Shown here one piece after another: positions 36,779 through 46,482 of a stretch of DNA of 64,000 nt; the first letter of the stretch is position 1; each line of letters opens with the position of its first letter. Source of the DNA: Streptomyces sp. NBC_00490 (GTDB lineage Bacteria > Actinomycetota > Actinomycetes > Streptomycetales > Streptomycetaceae); the NCBI RefSeq assembly GCF_036013645.1, contig NZ_CP107869.1, forward strand, positions 4,154,001 to 4,218,000, in the 5' to 3' direction. The notes beneath the pieces were generated by a model that was not told the origin of the DNA, made no database searches, and saw only the letters and a program-made list of their open reading frames with translations. Position numbers and translations under genes: made by a program.

Positions 36779-36792
36779 CTACTGGTCAGTAG
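36779..36792. promoter_or_regulatory. TetR-like dyad between acyl-CoA dehydrogenase and tesB
   Basis: CTACTG-GT-CAGTAG is a perfect 6-bp inverted repeat with a 2-bp centre, 10 bp upstream of the tesB start. Position and symmetry fit a repressor site for an internal tesB promoter. Confidence 0.45.
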
Positions 36793-36803
36793 TTGCGGGA
36801 GTC

Positions 36804-37970
36804 TTACAGGCCCATGTCCTTGGCGATGATCGTCTTCATGATCTCGCTGGTGCCGCCGTAGATGCGGTTGACGCGGTTGTCCGCGTACAGACGCGCGATC
36901 GGGTACTCGTTCATGAAGCCGTAGCCGCCGTGCAGCTGGAGGCAGCGGTCGATCACGCGGTGCGCGACCTCGGTGGCGAACAGTTTGGCGCTGGCGGCCT
37001 CGGCGGGGGTCAGCTCGCCCGCGTCCAGGGCCTCCAGGGCGCGGTCCACGACGGCCTCGGCGGCGTCCACCTCGGACTGGCAGGCGGCCAGCTCGAACTT
37101 GGTGTTCTGGAACGAGGCGACCGGCTTGCCGAAGACGGTGCGCTCCTGGACGTACTCCTTGGCGAACCGGACGGCGGCCTTGGCCTGCGCGTAGGCGCCG
37201 AAGGCGATGCCCCAGCGCTCGGAGGCCAGGTTGTGACCGAGGTAGTAGAAGCCCTTGTTCTCCTCGCCGAGGAGGTCCTCGACGGGGACCTTCACGTCGA
37301 CGAACGCCAGCTCGGCGGTGTCTGAGGTCTTCAGGCCGAGCTTGTCGAGCTTGCGGCCGATGGAGTAGCCCTCGGACTTGGTGTCCACGGCGAACAGGGA
37401 GATGCCGTGGCGGCGGTCCTCGGCGGTCGGCGCGGAGGTGCGGGCGCAGACGATCACGCGGTCGGCGTGGACGCCACCGGTGATGAAGGTCTTCGAGCCG
37501 TTGAGGACGTAGTGCGTGCCGTCCTCGCTCAGCTTGGCGGTGGTCTTCATGCCCGCGAGGTCGGAGCCGGTGCCCGGCTCGGTCATCGCGAGGGCCCACA
37601 TCTCCTCGGCGGAGACGAACTTCGGCAGGAAGCGCTTCTTCTGCTCGTCGGTGGCGAGCATCTTGATGTACGGCAGTCCGAGCAGGACGTGCACACCGGA
37701 GCCGCCGAACTGCACACCCGCGCGCGCGGTCTCCTCGTACATCACCGCCTCGAACTTGTACGAGTCGATGCCGGCGCCACCGAACTCCTCGTCGACGCGG
37801 ATACCGAAGACGCCGAGCTCGGCGAGCTTGTAGTAGAAGTCGCGCGGCGCCTGGCCGGCTGCGAACCACTCGTCGTAGACCGGGACGACCTCGGCCTCGA
37901 TGAAGGCCCGCAGGGTCTCCCGGAACGCCTCGTGATCCTCGTTGAACACCGTACGGCGCACCGCCGCCAC
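36804..37970 (-). CDS. Acyl-CoA dehydrogenase
   Basis: 388 residues, the standard flavoenzyme length. N-terminal helical domain (EDHEAFRETLRAFIEAEVVP), FAD/substrate block MWALAMTEPGTGSDLAGMKTTA, and the C-terminal family signature LQLHGGYGFMNEYPIARLYAD, then GGTSEIMKTIIA. The dehydrogenase introduces the 2,3-double bond into acyl-CoAs and passes electrons to ETF. GTG at 37970 with GAGGGTGG; a GTG four codons later is possible. Chain length is unknown. It leads tesB and has dyads in its upstream region. Confidence 0.9.
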   Translation of the reverse strand: MAAVRRTVFNEDHEAFRETLRAFIEAEVVPVYDEWFAAGQAPRDFYYKLAELGVFGIRVDEEFGGAGIDSYKFEAVMYEETARAGVQFGGSGVHVLLGLPYIKMLATDEQKKRFLPKFVSAEEMWALAMTEPGTGSDLAGMKTTAKLSEDGTHYVLNGSKTFITGGVHADRVIVCARTSAPTAEDRRHGISLFAVDTKSEGYSIGRKLDKLGLKTSDTAELAFVDVKVPVEDLLGEENKGFYYLGHNLASERWGIAFGAYAQAKAAVRFAKEYVQERTVFGKPVASFQNTKFELAACQSEVDAAEAVVDRALEALDAGELTPAEAASAKLFATEVAHRVIDRCLQLHGGYGFMNEYPIARLYADNRVNRIYGGTSEIMKTIIAKDMGL

Positions 37971-38060
37971 CCTCTCTGCGCCTAAACCGGCGCCGCTCTC
38001 GCGTACGTGGTTGCTCGCCGTGGGGGTTGCTCAATTGATGGTTGCGGTCCACCCTTGGCT

Positions 38061-38095
38061 AAGCGCTTGCTCATGTCCAACCGTACCGGCCGGTA
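38061..38095. promoter_or_regulatory. Two palindromes upstream of the acyl-CoA dehydrogenase
   Basis: AAGCGCTT (38061-38068), within GCTAAGCGCTTGCTC, and TACCGGCCGGTA (38084-38095) lie about 90-125 bp upstream of the acyl-CoA dehydrogenase start. Both are perfect palindromes of the size TetR-family fatty-acid regulators use. Confidence 0.4.
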
Positions 38096-38147
38096 GCGAG
38101 AGGCGCCAGAGGCCCACCCCCGTAACGCTCGTCACGCCGACTCAGCA

Positions 38148-38675
38148 CTACCGGCCGAGCAGCGGCTCTTCGGTGAGCCGTACGGCGTCCTCGGGGGCGG
38201 TCTCGCGGGTGGCGCCGTCGAGGTGTTCGACGCGGTACGCGCCCGCGCCCGCAGGAACGGTCGCCGTGCCGGACAGGGTCCAGCGGATGCGGACGAGTCC
38301 CGGGGTCAGCGCCTCGCGCTGCCGGACGTTCTCGGGCAGCCCGATCTCCGGGCCGCGGCCGCAGGAGCGGATCTCGGCGTGGGCGAGCCACCGCTGGAGC
38401 CGCTCGACATGGCGGCCGACCTTGGTGGGGGCCTGGCCCTCGGCCTGGACGACCAGGGGGATCTCGCGGTTTTCACAGGCGTAGAAGTACATCCGCTCCG
38501 CGATCCGGGAGGACAGCCCCGTCAGACAGAAGCGGACCGCGTGGTTGGCCGCCGTCTCCGGTTCAGCGGGTCGTTCAGTTGGATCATCTGTGCGACCCCG
38601 TGCTCCACAGCGGCAGGTGGTACCCCGCGAGCTGGAAGGTCGGCACTGAAAGAGGGGCGCCCGGCCCTGCTTCAC
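38148..38675 (-). CDS. Hypothetical protein
   Basis: 175 residues from GTG 38675, the only upstream start candidate; the true start may be internal because the first ~45 residues are low-complexity and Cys/Arg-rich. The rest looks like a folded domain: HAVRFCLTGLSSRIAERMYFY, ENREIPLVVQAEG, HVERLQRWLAHAEIRSCGRG and RIRWTLSG. I do not recognise the family. It lies downstream of the TetR gene on the same strand (79 bp gap), so it may be under the same promoter. Confidence 0.55.
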   Translation of the reverse strand: MKQGRAPLFQCRPSSSRGTTCRCGARGRTDDPTERPAEPETAANHAVRFCLTGLSSRIAERMYFYACENREIPLVVQAEGQAPTKVGRHVERLQRWLAHAEIRSCGRGPEIGLPENVRQREALTPGLVRIRWTLSGTATVPAGAGAYRVEHLDGATRETAPEDAVRLTEEPLLGR

Positions 38676-38754
38676 CGGCCGGTTCGTGGCCGTTCCCGCG
38701 ACGACCTGAGCCGCCGGCCGGGGGCGAGCCGCCCGCCGTCGTCCGCCGTCGCGG

Positions 38755-39351
38755 TCACTCCGTCCCCGCCGCCGCGAACGCCCCCCGGGCCATGCGGTGC
38801 AGCAGCTCGGCCGTGACGCCGCGGCCCGGCAGGGACCCCGGGCGGCCGAGGTGCGGAGTCGAGTTCAGCAGGCCGAACACCGAGTGCACCGCCGAGCGGG
38901 CCGTGGGTTCCGTCAGGACCGGGTACACCTCGCGCACCACCTCCACCCACAGCTCGACGTACTGCCGCTGGAGCTGGCGCACGAGCTTGCGGTCGCTGTC
39001 CCTCAGCCGGTCCAGCTCCCGGTCGTGCAGCGTGATCAGGGGCCGGTCGTCCAGGGCGAAGTCGATGTGGCCCTCCACCAGCGAGTCGAGGACGTCCTCC
39101 GCCGAGCCCCCGTCGACCTCCGCCAGCCGGCGCCTCGCGCCCCTGAGCAACTGCTCGCTGATCCCCACCAGCAGCTCGGCGAGCATCGCGTCCTTGCCCG
39201 CGAAGTGGCGGTACAACCCGGGTCCGCTGATGCCGACCGCGGCACCTATCTCGTCCACGCCGACACCGTGGAAGCCACGCTCGGCGAAGAGTCGAGCGGC
39301 TTCCTTGAGGATCTGCTCGCGGCGGGTGGGGGCGTCGGTTCTGGTGGCCAT
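38755..39351 (-). CDS. TetR-family repressor, likely controller of the leucine/isovalerate operon
   Basis: 198 residues. The N-terminal HTH is typical: REQILKEAARLFAERGFHGVGVDEIGAAVGISGPGLYRHFAGKDAM. The C-terminal half is a helical ligand-binding domain of the fatty-acid/acyl-CoA responsive type in general appearance. ATG at 39349-39351, divergent from the carboxylase operon with 86 bp between starts. That region holds two copies of an 18-bp dyad, the obvious operator pair for autoregulation and control of the operon. An acyl-CoA intermediate such as a branched-chain CoA is the plausible ligand. Confidence 0.9.
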   Translation of the reverse strand: MATRTDAPTRREQILKEAARLFAERGFHGVGVDEIGAAVGISGPGLYRHFAGKDAMLAELLVGISEQLLRGARRRLAEVDGGSAEDVLDSLVEGHIDFALDDRPLITLHDRELDRLRDSDRKLVRQLQRQYVELWVEVVREVYPVLTEPTARSAVHSVFGLLNSTPHLGRPGSLPGRGVTAELLHRMARGAFAAAGTE

Positions 39352-39372
39352 GGTGGCAATTCTAGACAGGGA

Positions 39373-39419
39373 GGTTAGCGCTCGTTAACCTGGACGACAT
39401 ACGTTAACGCTCATTAACA
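39373..39419. promoter_or_regulatory. Paired TetR-type operators in the tetR/carboxylase control region
   Basis: GGTTAGCGCTCGTTAACC (39373-39390) and CGTTAACGCTCATTAACA (39402-39419) share GTTARCGCTCRTTAAC, an imperfect dyad, with 29 bp centre to centre. They cover both divergent promoters. Confidence 0.75.
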
Positions 39420-39437
39420 ACGTGAGGGGATCGCGGG

Positions 39438-41054
39438 ATGCATCAGGCACCGGAGCTTCACAGCGCGGCGGACCCCGCGTCGGAGGCCTGGCGGGCCAAT
39501 GAGCGGGGCCACCTGAAGCTCGTCGAGGAGCTGCGCGACAAGCTCGCCGCCGCCCGGCTCGGCGGCGGCGAGAAGGCACGGGCCCGGCACACCGCGCGCG
39601 GCAAGCTGCTGCCCCGGGACCGGGTCGACCACCTCCTCGACCCCGGTTCCCCCTTCCTGGAGCTCGCCCCCCTCGCCGCCGACGGGATGTACGAGGGCCA
39701 GGCCCCGGCCGCCGGTGTCATCGCCGGGATCGGGCGGGTCAGCGGGCGCGAGTGCGTGATCGTCGCCAACGACGCGACCGTCAAGGGCGGCACGTACTAC
39801 CCGATGACCGTGAAGAAGCATCTGCGGGCCCAGGAGGTGGCCCTGGAGAACCGGCTCCCCTGTCTCTACCTCGTGGACTCCGGGGGCGCCTTCCTGCCGA
39901 TGCAGGACGAGGTCTTCCCCGACCGTGAGCACTTCGGGCGGATCTTCTTCAACCAGGCCCGGATGTCCGGCGCGGGCATCCCGCAGATCGCCGCCGTCCT
40001 CGGGTCCTGCACCGCCGGCGGGGCGTACGTGCCCGCCATGAGCGACGAGGCGGTCATCGTCCGGAACCAGGGGACGATCTTCCTCGGCGGGCCCCCGCTG
40101 GTGAAGGCCGCCACCGGTGAGGTCGTCACCGCCGAGGAGCTGGGCGGCGGCGAGGTCCACTCCCGGATCTCCGGTGTCACCGACCACCTCGCCGAGGACG
40201 ACGCCCACGCCCTGCGCATCGTGCGCAACATCGCCGCGACGCTGCCCCCGCGCGGGCCGATGCCCTGGTCCGTGGAGCCGGCGGAGGAACCCAAGGTCGA
40301 CCCCTACGGGCTGTACGGCGCCGTCCCCGTCGACTCCCGCACCCCGTACGACGTACGCGAGATCATCGCCCGGATCACCGACGGCTCGCGCTTCGCGGAG
40401 TTCAAGGCCGAGTTCGGGCAGACCCTGATCACCGGCTTCGCCCGGATCCACGGCCACCCGGTCGGCATCGTCGCCAACAACGGCATCCTCTTCTCCGAGT
40501 CCGCCCAGAAGGGCGCCCACTTCATCGAGCTGTGCGACCAGCGCGGCATCCCGCTGCTCTTCCTCCAGAACATCTCCGGCTTCATGGTCGGCAGGGACTA
40601 CGAGGCGGGCGGCATCGCCAAGCACGGCGCCAAGATGGTCACGGCCGTCGCCTGCACGCGCGTGCCCAAGCTGACCGTCGTCGTCGGCGGGTCGTACGGC
40701 GCCGGCAACTACTCCATGTGCGGCCGGGCCTACTCCCCCCGCTTCCTGTGGATGTGGCCCAACGCCAAGATCTCGGTCATGGGCGGCGAGCAGGCCGCCT
40801 CGGTCCTCGCGACCGTCAAGCGGGACCAGCTGGAGGCACGCGGCGAGGAGTGGGCCGCCGCGGAGGAGGAGACCTTCAAGGACCCGATCCGTGCGCAGTA
40901 CGAGCGTCAGGGGAACGCCTACTACGCGACGGCCCGCCTGTGGGACGACGGGGTCATCGATCCCCTGGAGACCCGTCAGGTGCTGGGACTGGCCCTGACC
41001 GCCTGCGCCAACGCGCCGCTGGGTGACCCCCAGTTCGGCGTCTTCCGGATGTGA
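39438..41054 (+). CDS. mccB: Acyl-CoA carboxylase carboxyltransferase (methylcrotonyl-CoA carboxylase beta) subunit
   Basis: 538 residues, the full length of the beta subunit. The crotonase-fold acyl-CoA and carboxybiotin sites are seen in GLGS-like blocks: [49 protein letters not shown], and in the C half [42 protein letters not shown]. The [10 protein letters not shown] version with [12 protein letters not shown] matches methylcrotonyl-CoA-type rather than propionyl-CoA-type subunits. It transfers CO2 from biotin to 3-methylcrotonyl-CoA in leucine breakdown. ATG at 39438 after GAGGGG. First gene of the operon. Confidence 0.92.
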   Translation: MHQAPELHSAADPASEAWRANERGHLKLVEELRDKLAAARLGGGEKARARHTARGKLLPRDRVDHLLDPGSPFLELAPLAADGMYEGQAPAAGVIAGIGRVSGRECVIVANDATVKGGTYYPMTVKKHLRAQEVALENRLPCLYLVDSGGAFLPMQDEVFPDREHFGRIFFNQARMSGAGIPQIAAVLGSCTAGGAYVPAMSDEAVIVRNQGTIFLGGPPLVKAATGEVVTAEELGGGEVHSRISGVTDHLAEDDAHALRIVRNIAATLPPRGPMPWSVEPAEEPKVDPYGLYGAVPVDSRTPYDVREIIARITDGSRFAEFKAEFGQTLITGFARIHGHPVGIVANNGILFSESAQKGAHFIELCDQRGIPLLFLQNISGFMVGRDYEAGGIAKHGAKMVTAVACTRVPKLTVVVGGSYGAGNYSMCGRAYSPRFLWMWPNAKISVMGGEQAASVLATVKRDQLEARGEEWAAAEEETFKDPIRAQYERQGNAYYATARLWDDGVIDPLETRQVLGLALTACANAPLGDPQFGVFRM

Positions 41055-41068
41055 GGGACTTCCAGACG

Positions 41069-42985
41069 ATGTTCGACACCGTGCTTGTCGCCAACCGGGG
41101 CGAGATCGCCGTCCGCGTCATCCGCACCCTGCGCTCGATGGGGGTGCGGAGCGTCGCCGTCTTCTCCGACGCGGACGCCGACGCCCGGCATGTGAGGGAG
41201 GCCGACACCGCCGTACGGATCGGTCCGGCCCCGGCGTCCGAGAGCTATCTCTGCGCCGAGCGGCTGCTGGAGGCGGCCGCCCGGACCGGCGCCCAGGCCG
41301 TGCACCCCGGGTACGGCTTCCTCGCGGAGAACGCCGCCTTCGCGCGCGCCTGCGCCGACGCGGGGCTGGTCTTCATCGGGCCGCCCGCCGACGCGATCGC
41401 CCTCATGGGCGACAAGATCCGCGCCAAGGAGACCGTCGAGGCGGCGGGCGTCCCCGTGGTCCCCGGCGGCCGTGACCCCGAACTGGCCGAAGCCGCCCGC
41501 GCCCTGGGCGCCCCGGTCCTGCTGAAGCCCTCCGCGGGCGGTGGCGGCAAGGGCATGCGCCTGGTCCGGGACCTCGACCTCCTGGACGACGAGATCGCCG
41601 CCGCCCGCCGCGAGGCCCGCACCTCCTTCGGCGACGACACCCTGCTGGTCGAGCGGTGGGTCGACCGGCCCCGGCACATCGAGATCCAGGTCCTGGCGGA
41701 CGGCCACGGCAACGTCGTCCACCTCGGCGAACGCGAGTGCTCCCTCCAGCGCCGCCACCAGAAGGTCATCGAGGAGGCGCCCTCCGTCCTCCTGGACGAG
41801 GAGACCCGCGCCGCGATGGGCGAGGCGGCGGTCCAGGCGGCCCGCTCCTGCGGCTACCGGGGCGCGGGCACGGTGGAGTTCATCGTGCCGGGCGGCGATC
41901 CCTCGTCGTACTACTTCATGGAGATGAACACCCGACTCCAGGTGGAACACCCGGTGACGGAGCTCATCACCGGCCTCGACCTGGTGGAGTGGCAGCTGCG
42001 GGTCGCGGCGGGCGAACCGCTCCCCTACGGACAGAGCGACATCACGTTCACCGGGCACGCCATCGAGGCGCGCATCTGCGCGGAGGACCCCTCCCGCGGG
42101 TTCCTCCCCTCCGGCGGCACGGTCCTCAGGCTGTCCGAGCCCCAGGGCGACGGCGTCCGCACCGACTCCGGGCTCAGCGAGGGCACCGAGGTCGGCAGCC
42201 TGTACGACCCGATGCTGAGCAAGGTGATCGCGTACGGCCCCGACCGCGCGACCGCGATCCGCAAACTCCGGGCCGCCCTCGCCGGGACGGTCACGCTGGG
42301 CGTGCAGACCAACGCCGGGTTCCTGCGCCGGCTGCTGGCCCATCCGGCGGTGGTGGCGGGCGAGCTGGACACCGGGCTGGTGGAGCGGGAGGTGGCGGGG
42401 CTCGTCGCGGTCGACGTGCCGGAGGAGGTGTACGAGGCGGCGGCGGCCGTACGGCTGGACGCGCTGCGCCCGCACGGCGACGGCTGGACGGACCCGTTCT
42501 CGGTGCCGAGCGGCTGGCGCCTGGGCGGGATCCCGAAGCCCGTCGGTTTCCACCTGCGGGTGCAGGACCCGGTGGAGTACGCCCCACGCGGCACCGCCTC
42601 CGTCACGGAGGACCGGGTCCACGTCACCCTCGACGGCGTACGCCACACCTTCCACCGGGCCGCCGACTGGCTGGGCCGCGACGGCGACGCCTGGCAGGTG
42701 CGCGACCACGACCCGGTGGCCGCCTCCCTCACCGGGGCCGCGCACGCGGGCGCCGACTCGCTCACCGCGCCCATGCCCGGGACGGTGACGGTGGTGAAGG
42801 TCGCCGTGGGCGACGAAGTGAGCGCGGGACAGAGCCTGTTGGTGGTGGAGGCGATGAAGATGGAGCACGTCGTCTCCGCCCCGCACGCCGGCACGGTCGC
42901 CGAACTGGACGTGGCACCGGGCTCGACGGTCGCCATGGACCAGGTGCTCGCGGTGATCGCACCTCACGAGGAGGCGACGGAATGA
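41069..42985 (+). CDS. mccA: Acyl-CoA carboxylase biotin-carboxylase/biotin-carrier (alpha) subunit
   Basis: 638 residues from ATG 41069. An upstream GTG at 41051 would overlap the previous stop; the chosen start gives the canonical [19 protein letters not shown]. Biotin carboxylase: ATP-grasp loop [33 protein letters not shown] and [14 protein letters not shown]. The C-terminal biotinyl domain has [11 protein letters not shown] with the modified lysine. It charges biotin with CO2 for the beta subunit encoded 14 bp upstream. The next gene overlaps its stop by ATGA. Confidence 0.94.
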   Translation: MFDTVLVANRGEIAVRVIRTLRSMGVRSVAVFSDADADARHVREADTAVRIGPAPASESYLCAERLLEAAARTGAQAVHPGYGFLAENAAFARACADAGLVFIGPPADAIALMGDKIRAKETVEAAGVPVVPGGRDPELAEAARALGAPVLLKPSAGGGGKGMRLVRDLDLLDDEIAAARREARTSFGDDTLLVERWVDRPRHIEIQVLADGHGNVVHLGERECSLQRRHQKVIEEAPSVLLDEETRAAMGEAAVQAARSCGYRGAGTVEFIVPGGDPSSYYFMEMNTRLQVEHPVTELITGLDLVEWQLRVAAGEPLPYGQSDITFTGHAIEARICAEDPSRGFLPSGGTVLRLSEPQGDGVRTDSGLSEGTEVGSLYDPMLSKVIAYGPDRATAIRKLRAALAGTVTLGVQTNAGFLRRLLAHPAVVAGELDTGLVEREVAGLVAVDVPEEVYEAAAAVRLDALRPHGDGWTDPFSVPSGWRLGGIPKPVGFHLRVQDPVEYAPRGTASVTEDRVHVTLDGVRHTFHRAADWLGRDGDAWQVRDHDPVAASLTGAAHAGADSLTAPMPGTVTVVKVAVGDEVSAGQSLLVVEAMKMEHVVSAPHAGTVAELDVAPGSTVAMDQVLAVIAPHEEATE

Positions 42986-43926
42986 CACACCCCCTGGCCC
43001 TGCCCATGGCCGTACCGGAGAAGGGTCTGCCCGCCCGGGTCCGCATCCACGAGGTCGGCGCGCGCGACGGCCTGCAGAACGAGAAGGGCACCGTCCCGAC
43101 GCAGGTCAAGGCGGAGTTCATCCGCCGCCTCGCCGACGCGGGCCTGACGACGATCGAGGCCACCAGCTTCGTCCACCCGAAGTGGGTGCCCCAACTCGCC
43201 GACGCGGAAGAGCTGTTCCCGCAGATCGCCGACCTTCCCGTGGACCTCCCGGTCCTGGTGCCGAACGAACGCGGCCTGGACCGCGCCCTGGCACTGAAGG
43301 CGACCCGGGTCGCCGTCTTCGCGAGCGCCAGCGAGTCCTTCGCCAAGGCCAACCTCAACCGCACGATCGACGCGGCGCTGGCGATGTTCGCACCGGTGGT
43401 GACGCGGGCGAAGGAGGCCGGCGTCCATGTCCGCGGCTATCTGTCGATGTGCTTCGGCGACCCGTGGGAGGGCCCGGTCCCCGTCCCGCAGGTGGTGGAC
43501 GTCTGCCGGACGCTGCTCGACATGGGCTGCGACGAGCTGAGCCTGGGCGACACGATCGGTGTGGCGACACCGGGCCACGTCCGGGCCCTGCTGACCGAAC
43601 TGACCGGCCACGGCGTCCCCGTGGAGGTCCTGGGCGTGCACTTCCACGACACCTACGGGCAGGCCCTCGCCAACACCTACGCCGCCCTCCAGCACGGCGT
43701 CACCACCGTCGACGCGTCCGCGGGCGGCCTCGGCGGCTGCCCGTACGCCAAGTCCGCCACCGGCAATCTCGCCACCGAAGACCTCGTGTGGATGCTGCGG
43801 GGGCTCGGCATCGACACCGGAGTCGACCTCGACCGTCTCGTCGCCACCAGCGTCTGGATGGCCGGACAACTGGGCCGACCCAGCCCGTCCCGCACCGTAC
43901 GAGCCCTGTCCCACAAGGAGCAGTGA
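42982..43926 (+). CDS. hmgL: Hydroxymethylglutaryl-CoA lyase
   Basis: 314 residues. Splits HMG-CoA to acetoacetate and acetyl-CoA, the last step of leucine breakdown. Family motifs: [14 protein letters not shown] with metal/substrate residues, [36 protein letters not shown], and the lyase signature [17 protein letters not shown] containing the catalytic cysteine. ATG at 42982 overlaps the previous stop (ATGA), so it is translationally coupled. The enoyl-CoA hydratase step between carboxylase and lyase is not encoded in the window. Confidence 0.94.
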   Translation: MTHPLALPMAVPEKGLPARVRIHEVGARDGLQNEKGTVPTQVKAEFIRRLADAGLTTIEATSFVHPKWVPQLADAEELFPQIADLPVDLPVLVPNERGLDRALALKATRVAVFASASESFAKANLNRTIDAALAMFAPVVTRAKEAGVHVRGYLSMCFGDPWEGPVPVPQVVDVCRTLLDMGCDELSLGDTIGVATPGHVRALLTELTGHGVPVEVLGVHFHDTYGQALANTYAALQHGVTTVDASAGGLGGCPYAKSATGNLATEDLVWMLRGLGIDTGVDLDRLVATSVWMAGQLGRPSPSRTVRALSHKEQ

Positions 43927-43931
43927 CCGCG

Positions 43932-45092
43932 ATGGACCACCGACTCTCCCCCGAACTCGACGAACTCCGCCGTACGGTCGAGGCGTTCGCGCACGACGTC
44001 GTGGCGCCGAAGATCGGCGAGTACTACGAGCACCACGAGTTCCCGTACGAGATCGTCCGCGAGATGGGCCGCATGGGCCTGTTCGGCCTGCCCTTCCCGG
44101 AGGAGTACGGCGGCATGGGCGGCGACTACCTGGCGCTGGGCGTGGCCCTGGAGGAGTTGGCCCGGGTCGACTCCTCGGTCGCCATCACCCTGGAGGCGGG
44201 GGTGTCGCTGGGCGCCATGCCGCTCCACCTGTACGGAACCGAGGCACAGAAGCGGGAGTGGCTCCCCCGGCTCTGCTCGGGCGAGATCCTGGGCGCGTTC
44301 GGCCTGACGGAGCCGGACGGCGGCAGTGACGCGGGGGCGACGCGTACGACGGCCCGGCTGGACCCGGACACGGACGAGTGGGTGATCAACGGCACGAAGT
44401 GCTTCATCACCAACTCGGGCACGGACATCACGGGTCTGGTGACCGTGACGGCGGTGACCGGCCGCAAGCCGGACGGCAAGCCGCTGATCTCCTCGATCAT
44501 CGTCCCGTCGGGCACCCCCGGCTTCACGGTGGCGGCCCCCTACTCCAAGGTCGGCTGGAACGCCTCGGACACCCGCGAGCTGTCCTTCGCGGACGTCCGG
44601 GTCCCCGCGGCGAACCTCCTGGGCGAACAGGGCCGCGGGTACGCCCAGTTCCTGCGCATCCTCGACGAGGGCCGCATCGCGATCGCGGCGCTGGCGACGG
44701 GGCTGGCGCAGGGCTGTGTGGACGAGTCGGTGAAGTACGCGAAGGAGCGGCACGCCTTCGGCCGGCCGATCGGCGCCAACCAGGCCATCCAGTTCAAGAT
44801 CGCCGACATGGAGATGAAGGCTCACACGGCCCGCCTCGCCTGGCGCGACGCGGCCTCCCGCCTGGTCTCGGGCGAGCCCTTCAAGAAGGAGGCGGCCCTC
44901 GCGAAGCTCTACTCGTCGACGATCGCGGTGGACAACGCCCGGGACGCCACCCAGGTCCACGGCGGCTACGGCTTCATGAACGAATACCCGGTGGCCCGCA
45001 TGTGGCGCGACTCCAAGATCCTGGAGATCGGAGAGGGCACGAGCGAGGTACAGCGCATGCTGATCGCACGGGAGCTGGGCCTGGTCGGCTGA
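43932..45092 (+). CDS. acdH: Isovaleryl-CoA-type acyl-CoA dehydrogenase
   Basis: 386 residues from ATG 43932; a GTG at 43923 overlapping the previous stop (GTGA) is an equally coupled alternative. Acyl-CoA dehydrogenase blocks: ILGAFGLTEPDGGSDAGATRTTA, FITNSGTDITGLVTV, YAKERHAFGRPIGANQAIQFKIADM and QVHGGYGFMNEYPVARMWRD. The operon context with methylcrotonyl-CoA carboxylase and HMG-CoA lyase points to isovaleryl-CoA as substrate. The residue that decides branched-chain specificity cannot be assigned without alignment. Last gene of the operon; a weak hairpin follows. Confidence 0.9.
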   Translation: MDHRLSPELDELRRTVEAFAHDVVAPKIGEYYEHHEFPYEIVREMGRMGLFGLPFPEEYGGMGGDYLALGVALEELARVDSSVAITLEAGVSLGAMPLHLYGTEAQKREWLPRLCSGEILGAFGLTEPDGGSDAGATRTTARLDPDTDEWVINGTKCFITNSGTDITGLVTVTAVTGRKPDGKPLISSIIVPSGTPGFTVAAPYSKVGWNASDTRELSFADVRVPAANLLGEQGRGYAQFLRILDEGRIAIAALATGLAQGCVDESVKYAKERHAFGRPIGANQAIQFKIADMEMKAHTARLAWRDAASRLVSGEPFKKEAALAKLYSSTIAVDNARDATQVHGGYGFMNEYPVARMWRDSKILEIGEGTSEVQRMLIARELGLVG

Positions 45093-45113
45093 GCCGGCGC
45101 GGCGCCTCCGGCT
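45092..45113 (+). terminator. Weak hairpin after acdH
   Basis: AGCCGG (45092-45097) pairs with CCGGCT (45108-45113) with GC-rich interior; no long T-run follows. Possible intrinsic terminator before desE. Confidence 0.4.
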
Positions 45114-45246
45114 TCGTCCTGACCAGGAGTCAGGGGCGCCCAACAGGTAGCGGTTTCAAGGGGGTTGGGTCTCGCGAACCTTGACAACCCGCACCACAGG
45201 GCTTTCACAGCTTCCGATCAAAGGGGTCCGGCCCCTGGACAAGATC

Positions 45247-45265
45247 TGAGGTTAGGCTAACCTAC
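45247..45265. promoter_or_regulatory. Iron box (DmdR1/IdeR-type operator) ahead of desE
   Basis: TGAGGTTAGGCTAACCTAC matches the actinobacterial iron-box TTAGGTTAGGCTAACCTAA at 15 of 19 positions. It lies 52 bp upstream of the desE start. Iron-loaded DmdR/IdeR repressors bind this motif and shut off siderophore genes. Confidence 0.88.
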
Positions 45266-45316
45266 ATTCGAACTTGTCCGGCGGGCGCTCCGCCCCGTTC
45301 GAAAGCAGCCACACAC

Positions 45317-46366
45317 ATGTCCAACGCCCGAGCCACCCACCTCACCCGCCGCGGCATCCTCGCCGCGGGCGGCGCCCTCGGCCTCGGTGCCGTGCTCGCA
45401 GCCTGCGGCGACGACGACGCGAAAAGCGGTGGCTCTGACACGGAGACGACCGCCGCGAAGAAGTCCGGTCCCTGGACGTTCAAGGACGACCGCGGCACCG
45501 AGGTGAAGCTCGACAAGATCCCGGCGAACATCGTCGCGTTCACCGGTGTCGCCGCCGCGCTGTACGACTACGGCATCTCGGTCAAGGGCGTCTTCGGCCC
45601 GACCAAGACCACCGACGGCAAGGCCGACGTGCAGGCCGGCGACATGGACATCTCCAAGGTCGAGATCCTCGGCAACGTGTGGGACCAGTTCAACGTCGAG
45701 AAGTACGCCGCGCTCGCCCCCGACGTCCTCATCACCACGATGTTCGACGACGCCGGCACCCTCTGGTACGTCCCCGCGGCCTCCGCGGACAAGATCGCCA
45801 AGCTCGCCCCGAGCGTCGGCATCTCCGTCTACGACCGCCAGATCACCGAGCCGCTGCAGCGCGTGTGGGAGCTCGCGGAGTCGCTGGGCGCCGACATGAC
45901 GGCCGCCTCCGTCACCGACGCCAAGAAGAAGTTCGAGGCCGCGGCCACCCGCCTGCGCGCCGCCGCGAAGGCGAAGCCCGAGATCAAGGTGCTGGCCGGT
46001 TCCGCGAGCCAGGACATCTTCTACGTCTCCGGCACCAACCTCTCCATCGACCTGGAGTACTTCAAGGCCCTCGGCGTGAACTTCGTCGAGCCCTCGGAGA
46101 AGGCCAAGGCGAAGGGCGGCGGCTGGTACGAGAGCCTGAGCTGGGAGAACGTCGACAAGTACAAGGCCGACATCATCATGATGGACGACCGGTCCGCGAC
46201 CATCCAGCCGGCCGACATCACCGAGGCCACGTGGAAGAAGCTGCCTGCCGTGAAGGCGGGGCAGGTCGTCTCCCGTTCGCCCGAGCCGATCCTGTCGTAC
46301 GACAAGGTCACCCCGCTGCTCGAGACCCTCGCCGAGGCGCTCGAGAACGCGAAGAAGGTCAGCTGA
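45317..46366 (+). CDS. desE: Ferrioxamine-binding lipoprotein (siderophore ABC substrate-binding protein)
   Basis: 349 residues. N terminus with a twin-arginine-like RATHLTRRGILAAGGALG and lipobox VLAAC near residue 29, so the protein is exported and lipid-anchored. The body is a type III periplasmic-binding fold: IVAFTGVAAALYDYGISVKG, ALAPDVLITTMFDD and ADIIMMDDRSATIQP. Located beside desABCD with its own iron box, it should capture ferrioxamine E/B for import; the permease and ATPase are not in this window. ATG at 45317. Confidence 0.9.
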   Translation: MSNARATHLTRRGILAAGGALGLGAVLAACGDDDAKSGGSDTETTAAKKSGPWTFKDDRGTEVKLDKIPANIVAFTGVAAALYDYGISVKGVFGPTKTTDGKADVQAGDMDISKVEILGNVWDQFNVEKYAALAPDVLITTMFDDAGTLWYVPAASADKIAKLAPSVGISVYDRQITEPLQRVWELAESLGADMTAASVTDAKKKFEAAATRLRAAAKAKPEIKVLAGSASQDIFYVSGTNLSIDLEYFKALGVNFVEPSEKAKAKGGGWYESLSWENVDKYKADIIMMDDRSATIQPADITEATWKKLPAVKAGQVVSRSPEPILSYDKVTPLLETLAEALENAKKVS

Positions 46367-46409
46367 AAAACGGGGCTTGATGTTGTGGGGTGACTGCGGG
46401 CCCGGCTGT

Positions 46410-46441
46410 GGCTGGTCGCGCAGTTCCCCGCGCCCCTAAAA
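46410..46441 (-). repeat. Dispersed GC-rich repeat, copy A
   Basis: Reading on the minus strand, TTTTAGGGGCGCGGGG then AACTGCGCG. The same 25 bases occur at 59147 in the other orientation. It lies between desE and desF. The motif is, from memory, common in Streptomyces intergenic regions. Confidence 0.75.
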
Positions 46442-46482
46442 GACAAAAACATCCCTCGCCCCCTGATCAGGAGCGCACCCCA

